Source: an uncultured Clostridia bacterium
Lineage (GTDB): Bacteria; Bacillota; Clostridia; TANB77; CAG-508
Assembly: GCA_947585105.1 (NCBI GenBank)
Contig: CANPWV010000008.1
Coordinates: forward strand, 1 to 50,099
Direction of reading: 5' to 3'
DNA: 50,099 bases
The notes beneath the pieces are model-generated. The model was not told the DNA's origin, did not search any database, and worked only from the letters and a program-made list of their open reading frames with translations. Every line of letters starts with the position of its first letter. The stretch's first letter is position 1. The position numbers and the translations under genes are program-made. This document shows, in pieces, positions 9,631 to 19,903 of the stretch.

Positions 9631-11605
9631 ATGAAAAAAAGTTTAAAACATGTTGGAGTGTTTAAAAATACTGAAAAAGGTTATGGTTTCATAGATTTTG
9701 AAAATGAAGAAGAAGAGAGTGTTTTCATTTCTAAAAATATGTCAAAAGACGCTCTAAATGGAGATACTGTTGAATTTATTATAATTAGTCCTAGTCGGAA
9801 GAGGAAGAAAAGCTGAAGGAAAAATTTTAAAAGTTTTAAAAAGAGGAAAAACTGAAATTGTTGGACTTTTCCAAAAATCTTATGGATTTGGTTTTGTTAT
9901 TCCAGATGATAGAAAATTTGGAGCAGATATTTTTATCTCAAAAAAAGATTCTATGGGTGCTAAAAATAATGACAAAGTTGTAGTTCAAATAACGAAATAT
10001 CCTCAGAAAAATAAAAAGCCTGAAGGAAAAGTAATTGAAATTCTAGGAAAAGCAAATCAAGCTGGAATTGATATGTTATCATTAGTAAGAGAATATGATT
10101 TACCTTATGAATTTCCAGAAGAAGTTCTAAATGAAGCTCGAAAAATACCTCAAGAAATAGATCAAAATGAAATAAAAAATAGAAAAGATTTTAGAAGTGA
10201 AGATTATCATATTTTTACGATTGATGGAGAAGACGCTAAAGATTTAGATGATGCGGTTTACGTTAAAAAACTTGAAAATGGAAATTATTTATTAGATGTT
10301 CATATAGCAGATGTAAGTTACTATGTCAAAGATGGTTCAAAGCTAGATAGAGAAGCTCTTTTAAGAGGGACAAGTGTTTATATGTTAGATAGAGTTATTC
10401 CTATGCTTCCAATCGAGCTATCAAACGGTATATGTAGCTTAAATGAAGGAAAAGATAGATTTACTATTAGTTGTTCTATGGAAATTGATAAATCTGGAAA
10501 GGTAGTAAACTCAGAAGTTTTTAAATCTGTAATTAGAGTTACTAGAAGAATGAGCTATACAGATGTAAATAAAATTTTAAATAATTTAGATGAAAAAGTA
10601 GTTCAAAAATATAAAGAATTTATATTAGATTTTAAGCTTATGGAAGAGCTTGCTCATGTTTTAAAGGAAAGAAGATTAAAAGATGGTTACTTAAATTTAG
10701 ATATTCCAGAAAGTGAAATTATTTTAGACGAAGATGGATTTGCAATAGATGTTAAGCCTTATGAAACTACTTTTTCAAATGAAATAATTGAGCAATTCAT
10801 GTTAACAGCTAATGAAACTGTTGCTGAAAAGTATTATTGGTTAGAAGCGCCTTTTATCTATAGAGTTCATGAAACTCCTGATTATGATAAAATTGAAGAA
10901 ACAAATAGATTTTTATATACTATTGGAAAGAAAATTAATGTTACTAGAAACAATATATTTCCTAAAGCTTTTTCAGATTGCCTAGAAGAAATAAAAGGAA
11001 CTGAATATGAAAAAGTTATTTCAACTTTGATATTAAGAACTTTGAAAGTAGCTAAATATGAATCAGAAAATAAAGGCCATTTTGGAATTGCTAGCAAATA
11101 TTATTGCCACTTTACTTCTCCAATTAGAAGATATCCAGATTTATTCATTCATAGAATTATAAGCAATTTAAGCGATTATATCTCTGAAAATAAAATTGCT
11201 CTTATGGAAGAAAAAGCTGAAGAATATTCTAAAATTTCGTCAGAAAGAGAAAGGGTAGCTACTCAAGTTGAAAGAGGCAGCGAAGATATTAAAAAAGCTG
11301 AATTTATGGAAAAGAAAATCGGTGAAGAATTTGAAGGAATTGTTTCAGGAATAACTGGATTTGGAATGTTTGTAGAGCTTCCATCAACTGTTGAAGGATT
11401 AGTTAGATTTGAAAATTTCAATTTGCCAGAATATTTTGAATTTAATGAAAATCAAAAAATGTTAGTTGGTAGTAGAAGTGGAAAGACTTTTAGAATAGGT
11501 GATAAAGTAAAAATTAGAGTGATTTTTGCAAGCAAGCTTTTAAGAAGAATTGATTTTGAGCTTGTAGGTGAAAAGAAAAAAGAGGAAATTCAAAATGCTA
11601 AGTAA
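9631..11605 (+). CDS. rnr: Ribonuclease R (one CGGN site)
   Basis: RNase R is a processive 3'-5' exoribonuclease that degrades structured RNA. The 657-residue product has N-terminal cold-shock-like domains (YGFIDFENEEEESVFIS and YGFGFVIPDD), the RNB catalytic domain with TIDGEDAKDLDDAV, where aspartates bind metal, HFTSPIRRYPDL, and a C-terminal S1 domain (GEEFEGIVSGITGFGMFVEL). The frame meets CGGA at codon 56 (extra C at 9796). After the C it reads GRGRKAEGKILKVLKRGKTE, which joins the two cold-shock domains. Without the shift only 61 residues are made. The stop overlaps the start of the next gene by 11 bp. Confidence 0.93.
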
Positions 11606-12947
11606 AAATGATGAATTAGAAGTTGAAATAATTGATAATGGCTTTGAAGGAGAAGGAATTTCAAAATATGAAGATTTTGTAATCTTTGTTCCAGAAGGAA
11701 TTTTAGGTGAAAAAGTAAAAATTAAAATTGTAAAAGTTCAAAAAAATTTTGCTTATGGAAAAATTTTAGAAATTATAAAACCTTCAAAATACAGAGTAGA
11801 AGCTGACTGCGATACTTACTCTAAATGTGGTGGATGCAATTTAAGACATATTGATTATAAATATTCTTTGGAAATGAAGAAAAAATCTGTTCAAAATACT
11901 TTGAAAAAGGCCTTGAAGAAAAAGATAGAAATTGAAGATATAATAGGAATGGACGATTTTTGCTATTATAGAAATAAGCTTCAATTTCCAGTAGGAATAG
12001 AAAATGGAAAAACTGTAATGGGAGTTTTTGCTAGAAGAAGCCATAGAATAATAGAAAATATGGATTGCAAGATACAAAATAAAAATTGCCAGAAAGTTTC
12101 TAAAGATATATTTGAATTTTTAAAAAATCACGAAATTTCTGGTTATAATGAAGAAAATGGTCAAGGGCTTGTAAGACATATAATTGTTAGAATTGGTGTA
12201 AAGACAAATGAAATCATGGTGATTCTTGTTTTAAATTCGCTAGATTTTCCTTGTGAAGAGGAATTTATAGATTTTATTACAAAGAAAAATCCGAATATTA
12301 AAACAATAGTAAAGAACTTAAATAATAAAAATACAAATGTTATTTTAGGAAAAGAAAATAAAGTGATTTTCGGAGACGGATATATTTTCGATTATTTAGG
12401 CGATAAAAAGTTTAAAATATCTCCACTTTCATTTTATCAAGTAAATCCTGTTCAAACTGAAAAATTATATAATAAAGCGGTTGAATTTGCCGAACTTACT
12501 GGAACAGAGACTATTTTTGATTTGTATTGTGGAGTAGGAACAATTGGAATTTTTTCAAGCGGAAAAGCCAAAAAATTATACGGAATTGAAACGATTGAAA
12601 ACGCTATAAAAGACGCTAGAGAAAACGCAAAAATTAACAATATAGAAAATAGTGAATTTTTTGTTGGAAATGTAGAAGAAGTTTTACCAAAACTTTTAGA
12701 AGGAAGAAAGATTAAGCCTGATGTAGTTTTTTTAGATCCTCCAAGAAAAGGATGTGACAAAACAGCGATAGATACTTTACTAAATGTAGAACCAAAAAAG
12801 ATTATTTATATAAGTTGCAATCCAGCTAGTCTTGCTCGAGATCTAGCGATTTTCGAGGAAAAATATGAGATAAAAAGAATTTGCTTATGTGATATGTTTC
12901 CTGGAACAAGTCATATTGAGACTGTTGTAAAATTAGAACTAAAATAA
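11595..12947 (+). CDS. rlmCD: 23S rRNA (uracil-C5)-methyltransferase, RlmD/RlmCD family
   Basis: The protein uses SAM to form 5-methyluridine in 23S rRNA. An N-terminal TRAM domain is followed by the 4Fe-4S cysteines (CDTYSKCGGC plus a later Cys), a SAM-binding motif (FDLYCGVGTIGIF), LDPPRKGC and the catalytic Cys in YISCNPASLARDL, in 450 residues. In-frame ATG codons exist at 11568 and 11595; GAGG at 11582 supports 11595, which overlaps the rnr stop. Bacillus has one bifunctional enzyme (RlmCD); the exact target is inferred. No CGGN site. Confidence 0.88.
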   Translation: MLSKNDELEVEIIDNGFEGEGISKYEDFVIFVPEGILGEKVKIKIVKVQKNFAYGKILEIIKPSKYRVEADCDTYSKCGGCNLRHIDYKYSLEMKKKSVQNTLKKALKKKIEIEDIIGMDDFCYYRNKLQFPVGIENGKTVMGVFARRSHRIIENMDCKIQNKNCQKVSKDIFEFLKNHEISGYNEENGQGLVRHIIVRIGVKTNEIMVILVLNSLDFPCEEEFIDFITKKNPNIKTIVKNLNNKNTNVILGKENKVIFGDGYIFDYLGDKKFKISPLSFYQVNPVQTEKLYNKAVEFAELTGTETIFDLYCGVGTIGIFSSGKAKKLYGIETIENAIKDARENAKINNIENSEFFVGNVEEVLPKLLEGRKIKPDVVFLDPPRKGCDKTAIDTLLNVEPKKIIYISCNPASLARDLAIFEEKYEIKRICLCDMFPGTSHIETVVKLELK

Positions 12948-12959
12948 AAGGAGAATTTT

Positions 12960-14288
12960 ATGGAAAAATTAAAAAAAATAATTACAATATTTTGTTTAAT
13001 TATAATGGCGCTAATTTTAGGAATGGCTACATTTGAAAATGGAATATTACTTTCAATTATTTCTTTTGCTTTTATTATATTTTTTGTGAAAAAAGTAAAG
13101 ATAAAGAGATTTTCTATTTTTCTAATTGTATTTTGTTTAATTACTAAAATATTAGGAGCTGTAGTGTTTGATGTTCCTATGTCTTTTGATTATAAAAATA
13201 TGTATGATGCCTCAGAAAGCTTGATTTCCGGAAACTTTTCATTTTTGAGTAATCAATATTTTTCTACTTATGGTTATCAGTTATTTCATGTTTTTTATCA
13301 AGGATTAGCGCTTTTAATTTGCAATAAAATTTTATTTTTGAAAATATTAAATTGCCTTTATTCTACAGTAATTACAGTATTAATTTACAAGATTATAAAA
13401 AGGTTTGCAAGCGAAGAAACAGCTAGAATCTCAAGTCTTATCTATGCAATTTCACTTTATCCTATATACTTAAATTCTGTATTAGGAAATCAACAATTAG
13501 GGTTAATGTTATTTTTACTAGGAATTTATATTTTAATCACAAAAAAGAGTACAATAATGAATGGAATTATAATAGGGCTTTTATTTGCTTTTGGAAATTT
13601 GGAAAGGCCTGAAGGAATAATTTATATTGTGACTTTAATTGTTTACAATATAATAACAATTAAAGGTGTAAAAGAAATTTTAAAAGACACGATTCCTGTT
13701 GTAATTACTTATTTTCTTATAACTCAAATTGCATCAATAATTATGGTAAAAACAGGTGTAAATGAAATAGGATTTAAAAATAATGATCCATATTGGAAAT
13801 TTGTGTTGGGATTTAACCATGAATATAGCGGAAAATTCAATACTCCAGATTTTGATAATTACGCTATGAAGCCAGAACTAGAAAAAGAAGTTATAAAAGA
13901 GAGAATAAGTGATGTAAAAAATCTTCCAAGTTTAATGTATCAAAAAGTCAAGATACAATGGCTATATGGCGATTTAGATAAGGCTTTTCACGCAACATCT
14001 AATAGTCAGTTTTCTCAATCACTTATACAACTTATGATAACATATATAAAAACAATGAATATAATAATAATTTTGATTACATTTATTGGACTAATAAAAA
14101 ATAAAAATATTGATAAAACAAATTATTTCTTTATAATAAATATTCTTGTATATTTTATGGTTTATTTATTAATAGAAGTTTCAGGAAGATATTATTACAA
14201 CCCACAAGTTGATGTCATAATTTTATTTGCGATAGGGTTTGAAAGAATATGTAATAAATATAAAGAGAAAAATGTTAAAAGAAGATAA
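12960..14288 (+). CDS. Polytopic membrane glycosyltransferase-like protein (GT39/PMT type)
   Basis: The 442-residue protein has about ten membrane helices. After the second or third helix there is an acidic extracytoplasmic loop (VPMSFDYKNMYDAS), and the layout resembles GT39/ArnT-like enzymes that transfer sugars from polyprenyl phosphate. SSLIYAISLYPIYLNSVLGNQQ is also typical of that group. AAGGAG precedes the ATG. The glycan target is unknown. It overlaps no neighbour and lies 16 bp before an amidase gene. Confidence 0.65.
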   Translation: MEKLKKIITIFCLIIMALILGMATFENGILLSIISFAFIIFFVKKVKIKRFSIFLIVFCLITKILGAVVFDVPMSFDYKNMYDASESLISGNFSFLSNQYFSTYGYQLFHVFYQGLALLICNKILFLKILNCLYSTVITVLIYKIIKRFASEETARISSLIYAISLYPIYLNSVLGNQQLGLMLFLLGIYILITKKSTIMNGIIIGLLFAFGNLERPEGIIYIVTLIVYNIITIKGVKEILKDTIPVVITYFLITQIASIIMVKTGVNEIGFKNNDPYWKFVLGFNHEYSGKFNTPDFDNYAMKPELEKEVIKERISDVKNLPSLMYQKVKIQWLYGDLDKAFHATSNSQFSQSLIQLMITYIKTMNIIIILITFIGLIKNKNIDKTNYFFIINILVYFMVYLLIEVSGRYYYNPQVDVIILFAIGFERICNKYKEKNVKRR

Positions 14289-14304
14289 AATAGAGGTGAG
14301 GGGT

Positions 14305-14997
14305 ATGAAAAAACCAGTTATTGGAATTGTTTCAAAACATTATAAAAATTATGATTCAAAGAAAATTGATACTTTTGTAAGAGACGAAGTAAAACAAGCT
14401 ATTTTTGATAATGGTGGAATTGCTATTGGAATATTACCAGTAGAAGAAAAAATAAATTATTGCGGAGATGACTGGAAAGACAATTTGTCTGAAGAGGAAC
14501 GAGAAAATTTAATAGAACAATTAAAATTATGTGATGGAATCATAATTCAAGGTGGTAGTGGCTCTGATAATTACGAAGTAATAATTGCTAAACATTGCTA
14601 TGATAACGATATTCCAATACTTGGGATTTGCGCTGGGCAAAATAATATAGCAAGAGCTTTAAACGGAACTATTTGTGAAATTAAAAATCCTGAAAAACAC
14701 GACAGAATTAATGATAAATATGTTCATAATATAACAATAGATAAAAATTCAAAATTTTATGAAATTGTTAAAACAACTGAAATGATGGTAAATTCTAGAC
14801 ATGTTCACACAATTAAAACTTGTCCAAATTTAGATAAAGTTGCTTTTTGTGAAGATGGTTACCCAGATGTTATTGAAGCAAAAAATAAGAAGTTTTATAT
14901 CGGAGTTAGATTTCATCCAGAAAGTCTATATTTAGAGGACAAAAATATGAAAAATATTTTTGTGGAATTTATAAAGAAAGCTAGGGAGGGGAAATGA
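14305..14997 (+). CDS. Class I glutamine amidotransferase-like hydrolase (peptidase C26)
   Basis: The 230-residue protein has the nucleophile Cys in LGICAGQNN and the His-Glu pair in RFHPES, the triad of class I glutamine amidotransferase folds. It is closest to gamma-glutamyl-gamma-aminobutyrate hydrolase (C26) proteins, which cleave gamma-glutamyl bonds; the substrate is not known. The ATG at 14305 follows GAGGTGAGGGG. The TGA overlaps the ATG of rdgB (ATGA), so the two are translationally coupled. Confidence 0.8.
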   Translation: MKKPVIGIVSKHYKNYDSKKIDTFVRDEVKQAIFDNGGIAIGILPVEEKINYCGDDWKDNLSEEERENLIEQLKLCDGIIIQGGSGSDNYEVIIAKHCYDNDIPILGICAGQNNIARALNGTICEIKNPEKHDRINDKYVHNITIDKNSKFYEIVKTTEMMVNSRHVHTIKTCPNLDKVAFCEDGYPDVIEAKNKKFYIGVRFHPESLYLEDKNMKNIFVEFIKKAREGK

Positions 14998-15590
14998 AAG
15001 AGATAGTTATTGCATCAGGAAATAAAGGAAAAATAAAAGAAGCTCAGGAAATTTTTGGAAGTGAGTATAAAATTGTTTCTTTAAAAGAAGCGGGAATAGA
15101 TATTGATGTAGAGGAAGACCAAGGTACTTTTAAAGGAAACGCAATAAAAAAAGCTGAAACTATAGCTAAAGCTTTAGGAGATGGACGACTTTGTTTAGCA
15201 GATGATTCAGGAATAGAGTTAGAAGCTTTAAATGGCTTTCCTGGAGTCATAACAAAAAGATGGTTTGATGGAACAGATAGACAAAGGAATTTGGCTTTAA
15301 TTTCAAAATTAGAGGAGTCTAAAAATAGAGAAAATAGAAAAATAAAATTTACTACAGCAATTGCTATATCTAATGGCGAAAAAAGCTTTTGCGAATTAGG
15401 AATTTTAGAGGGAACAGTAGCAAAAGAGCCTAGAGGTGAAAATGGATTTGGATTTGACGAAATATTTGAACTTCCAAATGGAAAAACTCTAGCTGAACTT
15501 TCAGACGAAGAAAAAAATGAAATTAGTTCTAGAAAAATTGCTATCGAAAAAATAAAAAAATCTATGCAAAACAAAGTTTTTGTGTTATAA
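14994..15590 (+). CDS. rdgB: XTP/dITP diphosphatase (Ham1/RdgB)
   Basis: This house-cleaning enzyme hydrolyses non-canonical purine triphosphates (XTP, dITP) to monophosphates. The 198-residue sequence begins with IVIASGNKGKIKEAQ and carries LADDSGIELEALNGFPGV and GENGFGFDEIF, the family's substrate and metal-binding motifs. The stretch after PGV (ITKRWFDGTDR) deviates from the common bacterial SARY form and resembles a divergent branch. A strong GGGAGGGG ribosome site lies inside the end of the previous gene. Confidence 0.88.
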   Translation: MKEIVIASGNKGKIKEAQEIFGSEYKIVSLKEAGIDIDVEEDQGTFKGNAIKKAETIAKALGDGRLCLADDSGIELEALNGFPGVITKRWFDGTDRQRNLALISKLEESKNRENRKIKFTTAIAISNGEKSFCELGILEGTVAKEPRGENGFGFDEIFELPNGKTLAELSDEEKNEISSRKIAIEKIKKSMQNKVFVL

Positions 15591-15594
15591 TAAA

Positions 15595-15626
15595 AAAATC
15601 GAAAGTTTGCTTTCGATTTTAATTTT
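15595..15626 (+). terminator. Terminator after rdgB
   Basis: Stem AAAATCGAAAG/CTTTCGATTTT with a TTTG-type loop, followed by T-rich sequence. Confidence 0.8.
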
Positions 15627-15652
15627 AAATTTTAAAATAGGAGGAAAAGCCC

Positions 15653-16646
15653 ATGGAAAAGAAGGTTATTTTGAGTGGAATCCAAGCTACTCGGGACATT
15701 GACACTTGGAAATTATTTAGGAGCTTTAAATAATTGGACAAAAATGCAAGAAGAATATGACTGTTATTATATGATAGCTGATCTTCATACTCTAACTATT
15801 AGAATGGATCCAGAGACTTTAAGAAAAAATACTTTAAATTTAATAGCTTTGTACATAGCTTCAGGTCTTGATCCAGAAAAAAACACGATTTTTGTTCAAT
15901 CACATATACCAACACACCCAGCTTTATCATGGGTTTTGAATTGCTACACATATATGGGAGAGTTAAACAGAATGACTCAATATAAAGATAAAGCCCAAAA
16001 ACATTCAGACAACATCAATAGCGGGTTATTTACATACCCAGTTTTGATGGCTGCTGATATTTTATTATATGGTGCTGATTTAGTTCCAGTTGGAGCTGAC
16101 CAAAAGCAACATCTAGAAATTGCTCGTGATATAGCTGAAAGATTTAATTCAATTTATGGTGAAACTTTCAAACTTCCTGAACCATATATTCAAAAATTTG
16201 GCGCAAGAATTATGGGATTACAAAATCCATTATCAAAAATGAGTAAAAGCGCTGAAGATCCTAACGACAAGATTTTACTTACAGATACACCTGAAGAAAT
16301 CAGAAAGAAATTAAAAAAGGCTGTTACAGATTCTGAAAATAAAGTAAGATATGATTTAGAAAACAAGCCTGGTGTAAGTAATCTTATGACAATTTATGGA
16401 ATTATAAAAGAAAAATCAATGAGTGAGATAGAAAAAGAATTTGATGGAAGTGGTTATGGAGATTTCAAAGCTTCTGTTGCTGAAGCTATTATATCTAGAT
16501 TAGAGCCACTACAAGAAAGATATAATGAATTGATTCAAAATCCTGAAAAATTAAGAGCAATTTATGAAAAAGGCGACGAAAAAGCTATTCAAAAGACAAC
16601 ACCTTTATTAAAGGAAGTTTATAGAAAAATTGGGTTGGTTGTTTAG
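15653..16646 (+). CDS. trpS: Tryptophanyl-tRNA synthetase (one CGGN site)
   Basis: The class I synthetase attaches Trp to tRNA-Trp. Its opening [11 protein letters not shown] is followed by CGGG at codon 14 (extra C at 15692), after which the frame reads [15 protein letters not shown]: the HIGH-like motif TLGNYLG is restored only after the shift. MSKS ([10 protein letters not shown]) and the class Ic Rossmann core follow, 330 residues in total. AGGAGG lies eight bases before the ATG. Without the shift, the frame from this start leaves the family sequence after 13 residues, so an enzyme without the first glycine is not expected. An in-frame restart inside the gene would lose the ATP-binding motif. 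Confidence 0.95.
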
Positions 16647-16649
16647 AAC

Positions 16650-16734
16650 GGTCCCCAGAAGTGATATTTTGCTTACGCAAAAATCCCATGCTTCGCCAGC
16701 GGTCGCTTGTTCAAACATATATATTTTTGTTTAT
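16650..16734 (+). repeat. Partial copy of a dispersed GC-rich repeat
   Basis: Between trpS and obg lies a segment richer in G and C than its surroundings. CGGTCCCCA at its start and CAGCGGTCGCTTG plus TCAAACA, ending in an ATATATTTTT tract, also occur in the same order at 43201-43240. This copy has an extra block between the two shared parts holding the small hairpin TTTTGC-TTAC-GCAAAA. Confidence 0.6.
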
Positions 16735-16767
16735 AATAAATTTAAGATAATAAAAGGAGAGAGAATT

Positions 16768-18054
<1,287 letters not shown>

Positions 18055-18065
18055 TAAAAAGAAAG

Positions 18066-18092
18066 AGCAAGTAAATTTTTACTTGCTTTTTT
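18066..18092 (+). terminator. Terminator after obg
   Basis: Stem GCAAGTAAA/TTTACTTGC followed by six T; it also lies downstream of the facing minus-strand gene. Confidence 0.85.
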
Positions 18093-18109
18093 ACTTGATT
18101 TTCTATTTT

Positions 18110-18673
18110 TTAGTATATCACCGCTGTTGGTAAGAAAGAATCTGATGGTGGTAAAACAAAGGGATTATTTGGAATAGAAGTTTCTTCTATTTCTTCAATT
18201 TGAAGAACAGGAATTTCACCATAATAATCACCTTTTGTAATTTTTCCAGTGATTTTAACCCATGAATCATTAACTAAATTTTTGGAATTTTCATATTCAC
18301 ATAAAAATCCAACTACAACAGTTTGGTTTTTACTGTTAATAATCATATCCCTTGCTAGAATAAATTGATTTTCCTTTAAGTCTGGAACACGATAAACATA
18401 GCCAGTAAAAGAAATTTTTTGACCAACATAAGTGTTTAAATCTTCATGAACTTCTTTTAAAATATTGCAATAATTTTCAGAAGTCAATTCTGCTACATCT
18501 GGCGAAGGAATTGAATAGTTGTTTTTTACAATTTCTCTATTTTTTTCTTCTTTAATTTCAGAAAAAATTTTACAAATAGAAATTGCAAGTAAAAGGGCGC
18601 AAATTATTGAAAACAATATTATTAGAATTTTGCCCCAAAACTTTTTGTTTACTTTAAAATTGTAGATAAACAT
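18110..18673 (-). CDS. Membrane-anchored protein with YcgQ/DUF1980-like domain
   Basis: The 187-residue protein has one N-terminal membrane helix (about residues 15-36) and an extracytoplasmic OB-like domain. The order GQKISFTGYVYRVP, NQFILARDMIIN, VVGFLCEY and WVKITGKI matches the C-terminal part of the TIGR03943/YcgQ family, usually encoded with a YcgR-type permease for metal transport. Here the usual double Cys is missing and no permease gene is adjacent, so the link is weak. GGATGTG precedes the ATG on this strand. It is transcribed toward obg. Confidence 0.6.
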   Translation of the reverse strand: MFIYNFKVNKKFWGKILIILFSIICALLLAISICKIFSEIKEEKNREIVKNNYSIPSPDVAELTSENYCNILKEVHEDLNTYVGQKISFTGYVYRVPDLKENQFILARDMIINSKNQTVVVGFLCEYENSKNLVNDSWVKITGKITKGDYYGEIPVLQIEEIEETSIPNNPFVLPPSDSFLPTAVIY

Positions 18674-18832
18674 ATTAAAATCACATCCTTAAATTTTGTA
18701 TGGTAAATTATATTTCAATATAAAAAATTTATGATTTTTTTATAAAAAAATTAAAAATGTTGTTTAAATAGAAGGGTACGCAATTATTATAGAAGGATTA
18801 TAACTAAAATCTGTTGTTTTTGTTTTAAGGAT

Positions 18833-18878
18833 AGCGCTAAGAGGGTTAACCTCTTGGCGCTTCCTCATGTTTTTTAGA
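18833..18878 (+). terminator. Strong hairpin with T run upstream of the small-export gene
   Basis: AGCGCTAAGAGG and CCTCTTGGCGCT form a 12-bp stem (one mismatch-type pair) with a GTTAA loop; TTTTTT follows after a few bases. No coding gene precedes it on the plus strand, so it may end a short transcript or read-through RNA. The rest of 18674-18886 is AT-rich with no gene that I can support. Confidence 0.6.
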
Positions 18879-18886
18879 ATTTTCTA

Positions 18887-18915
18887 TTTACAAAAATATA
18901 TTATTATAGTAAAAT
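18887..18915 (+). promoter_or_regulatory. Sigma-A-type promoter of the small-export gene
   Basis: TTTACA and TAAAAT with 17-bp spacing lie 44 bp upstream of the start codon. Confidence 0.65.
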
Positions 18916-18959
18916 TATTAATGTTGATTTTATAAAGAATGAAGAAGGGAATAAATAAA

Positions 18960-19482
18960 ATGGTAGATAAAATTGTAAATGGGATTATTGGCGCTTTTGG
19001 TGGAATTACAAGTATTGCTTTTGGAAAGGAAATTCTTGTTTTTATAATTTCACTTTTGCCAATATTAGAGTTAAGAGGAGGATTAATTGCTGCTGCTCTT
19101 TTAAAATTAAATCCTGTTGTAAGTTATGTTATTTCAATAATTGGAAATATTCTTCCAGTTCCATTTATTTTATTGCTTATGTCTAAAATATTAAATGTAA
19201 TGAGAAATAGTAAAGTTAAGGCTTTTAATAAATTTGCTGGATTTTTAGATAGAAAAGTTGAAAAAAATAAAGAAAAAATAGAAAAGTTTGGTTATTGGGG
19301 AATTGTTCTGTTTGTAGGAATTCCACTTCCTCGGAACTGGCGCTTGGACTGGTTCACTAATTGCTTCAGCTTTAGAACTTGATAGAAAAAAGACTTTTGG
19401 TGCTGTAATTCTTGGAATACTTATGGCAAGTGTAATTATGATGATTCTTTCATTTGGCTTGCTTGCAAATATTATAAAGTAA
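18960..19482 (+). CDS. Sm_multidrug_ex/COG2426 membrane protein (one CGGN site)
   Basis: The 173-residue protein fits the small multi-drug export family (putative, poorly characterised). LPILELRGGLIAA, GNILPVP and, after the shift, GIPLPGTGAWTGSLIASAL are its signature segments; there are about four membrane helices. The frame meets CGGA after CCT (extra C at 19332); skipping the C gives PLPGTGAWTG, the most conserved motif of the family. Without the shift the product loses its last helices. A second in-frame ATG lies 21 bp upstream, but GAAGGGA favours 18960. Confidence 0.88.
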
Positions 19483-19496
19483 TTTTTCTTAAAGCC

Positions 19497-19525
19497 TTTA
19501 CAAAATAACGAAAAAGAGTTATAAT
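19497..19525 (+). promoter_or_regulatory. Sigma-A-type promoter of rpoZ
   Basis: TTTACA and TATAAT with 17-bp spacing, 55 bp upstream of the start codon. Confidence 0.75.
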
Positions 19526-19580
19526 ATTACTCGTAAAAAATATAAATGAACTTTAATTAGAAGATTAGGGGGTATTTTTA

Positions 19581-19787
19581 ATGTTAGTTAAACCAAAAAC
19601 AGAGGATTTATTAAAAAGAGTTGATAATAGATATGAATTAGTTATTGCAATTTCAAGAAGAGGTAGACAAATAATTAATGGTAGTAATCCATTAGTAGAT
19701 GTAAAAGATGATGAAAAATCAGAATTAACAATTGCTGCTTTAGAATTAGAAAAAAATAAATTTAAAGTTGAAGAACCAGAAGATTAG
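19581..19787 (+). CDS. rpoZ: RNA polymerase omega subunit
   Basis: The 68-residue protein shows the omega pattern: LLKRVDNRYELVIAISRRGRQI followed by NPLVDVKDDEKSELTIAALEL. Omega wraps the beta-prime tail and helps core assembly. AGGGGG precedes the ATG. It stands in its own unit, unlike the more common gmk-rpoZ arrangement; no gmk gene lies in this window. Confidence 0.88.
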   Translation: MLVKPKTEDLLKRVDNRYELVIAISRRGRQIINGSNPLVDVKDDEKSELTIAALELEKNKFKVEEPED

Positions 19788-19797
19788 AAAGAGTATG

Positions 19798-19829
19798 GGT
19801 TCCTTGGAAACCAAGGAGCTTTTTTTTAT
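19798..19829 (+). terminator. Terminator after rpoZ
   Basis: Stem TCCTTGG/CCAAGGA with AAA loop followed by eight T. Confidence 0.85.
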
Positions 19830-19842
19830 TTTAAATTAAGTA

Positions 19843-19870
19843 TTGAAATATCATAAAAAAATGATATAAT
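19843..19870 (+). promoter_or_regulatory. Sigma-A-type promoter of secA
   Basis: TTGAAA and TATAAT with 16-bp spacing, 33 bp upstream of the secA start codon. Confidence 0.7.
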
Positions 19871-19903
19871 ATAAACTACAATACAAAAAAAGGAGAAGAA
19901 AAA

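Noticed and set aside
15044..15574. Long open frame on the minus strand, 176 codons
   Set aside because: It is antisense to rdgB over its whole length, has no ribosome site, and its Ser/Phe-rich composition is the mirror of an AT-rich coding strand.
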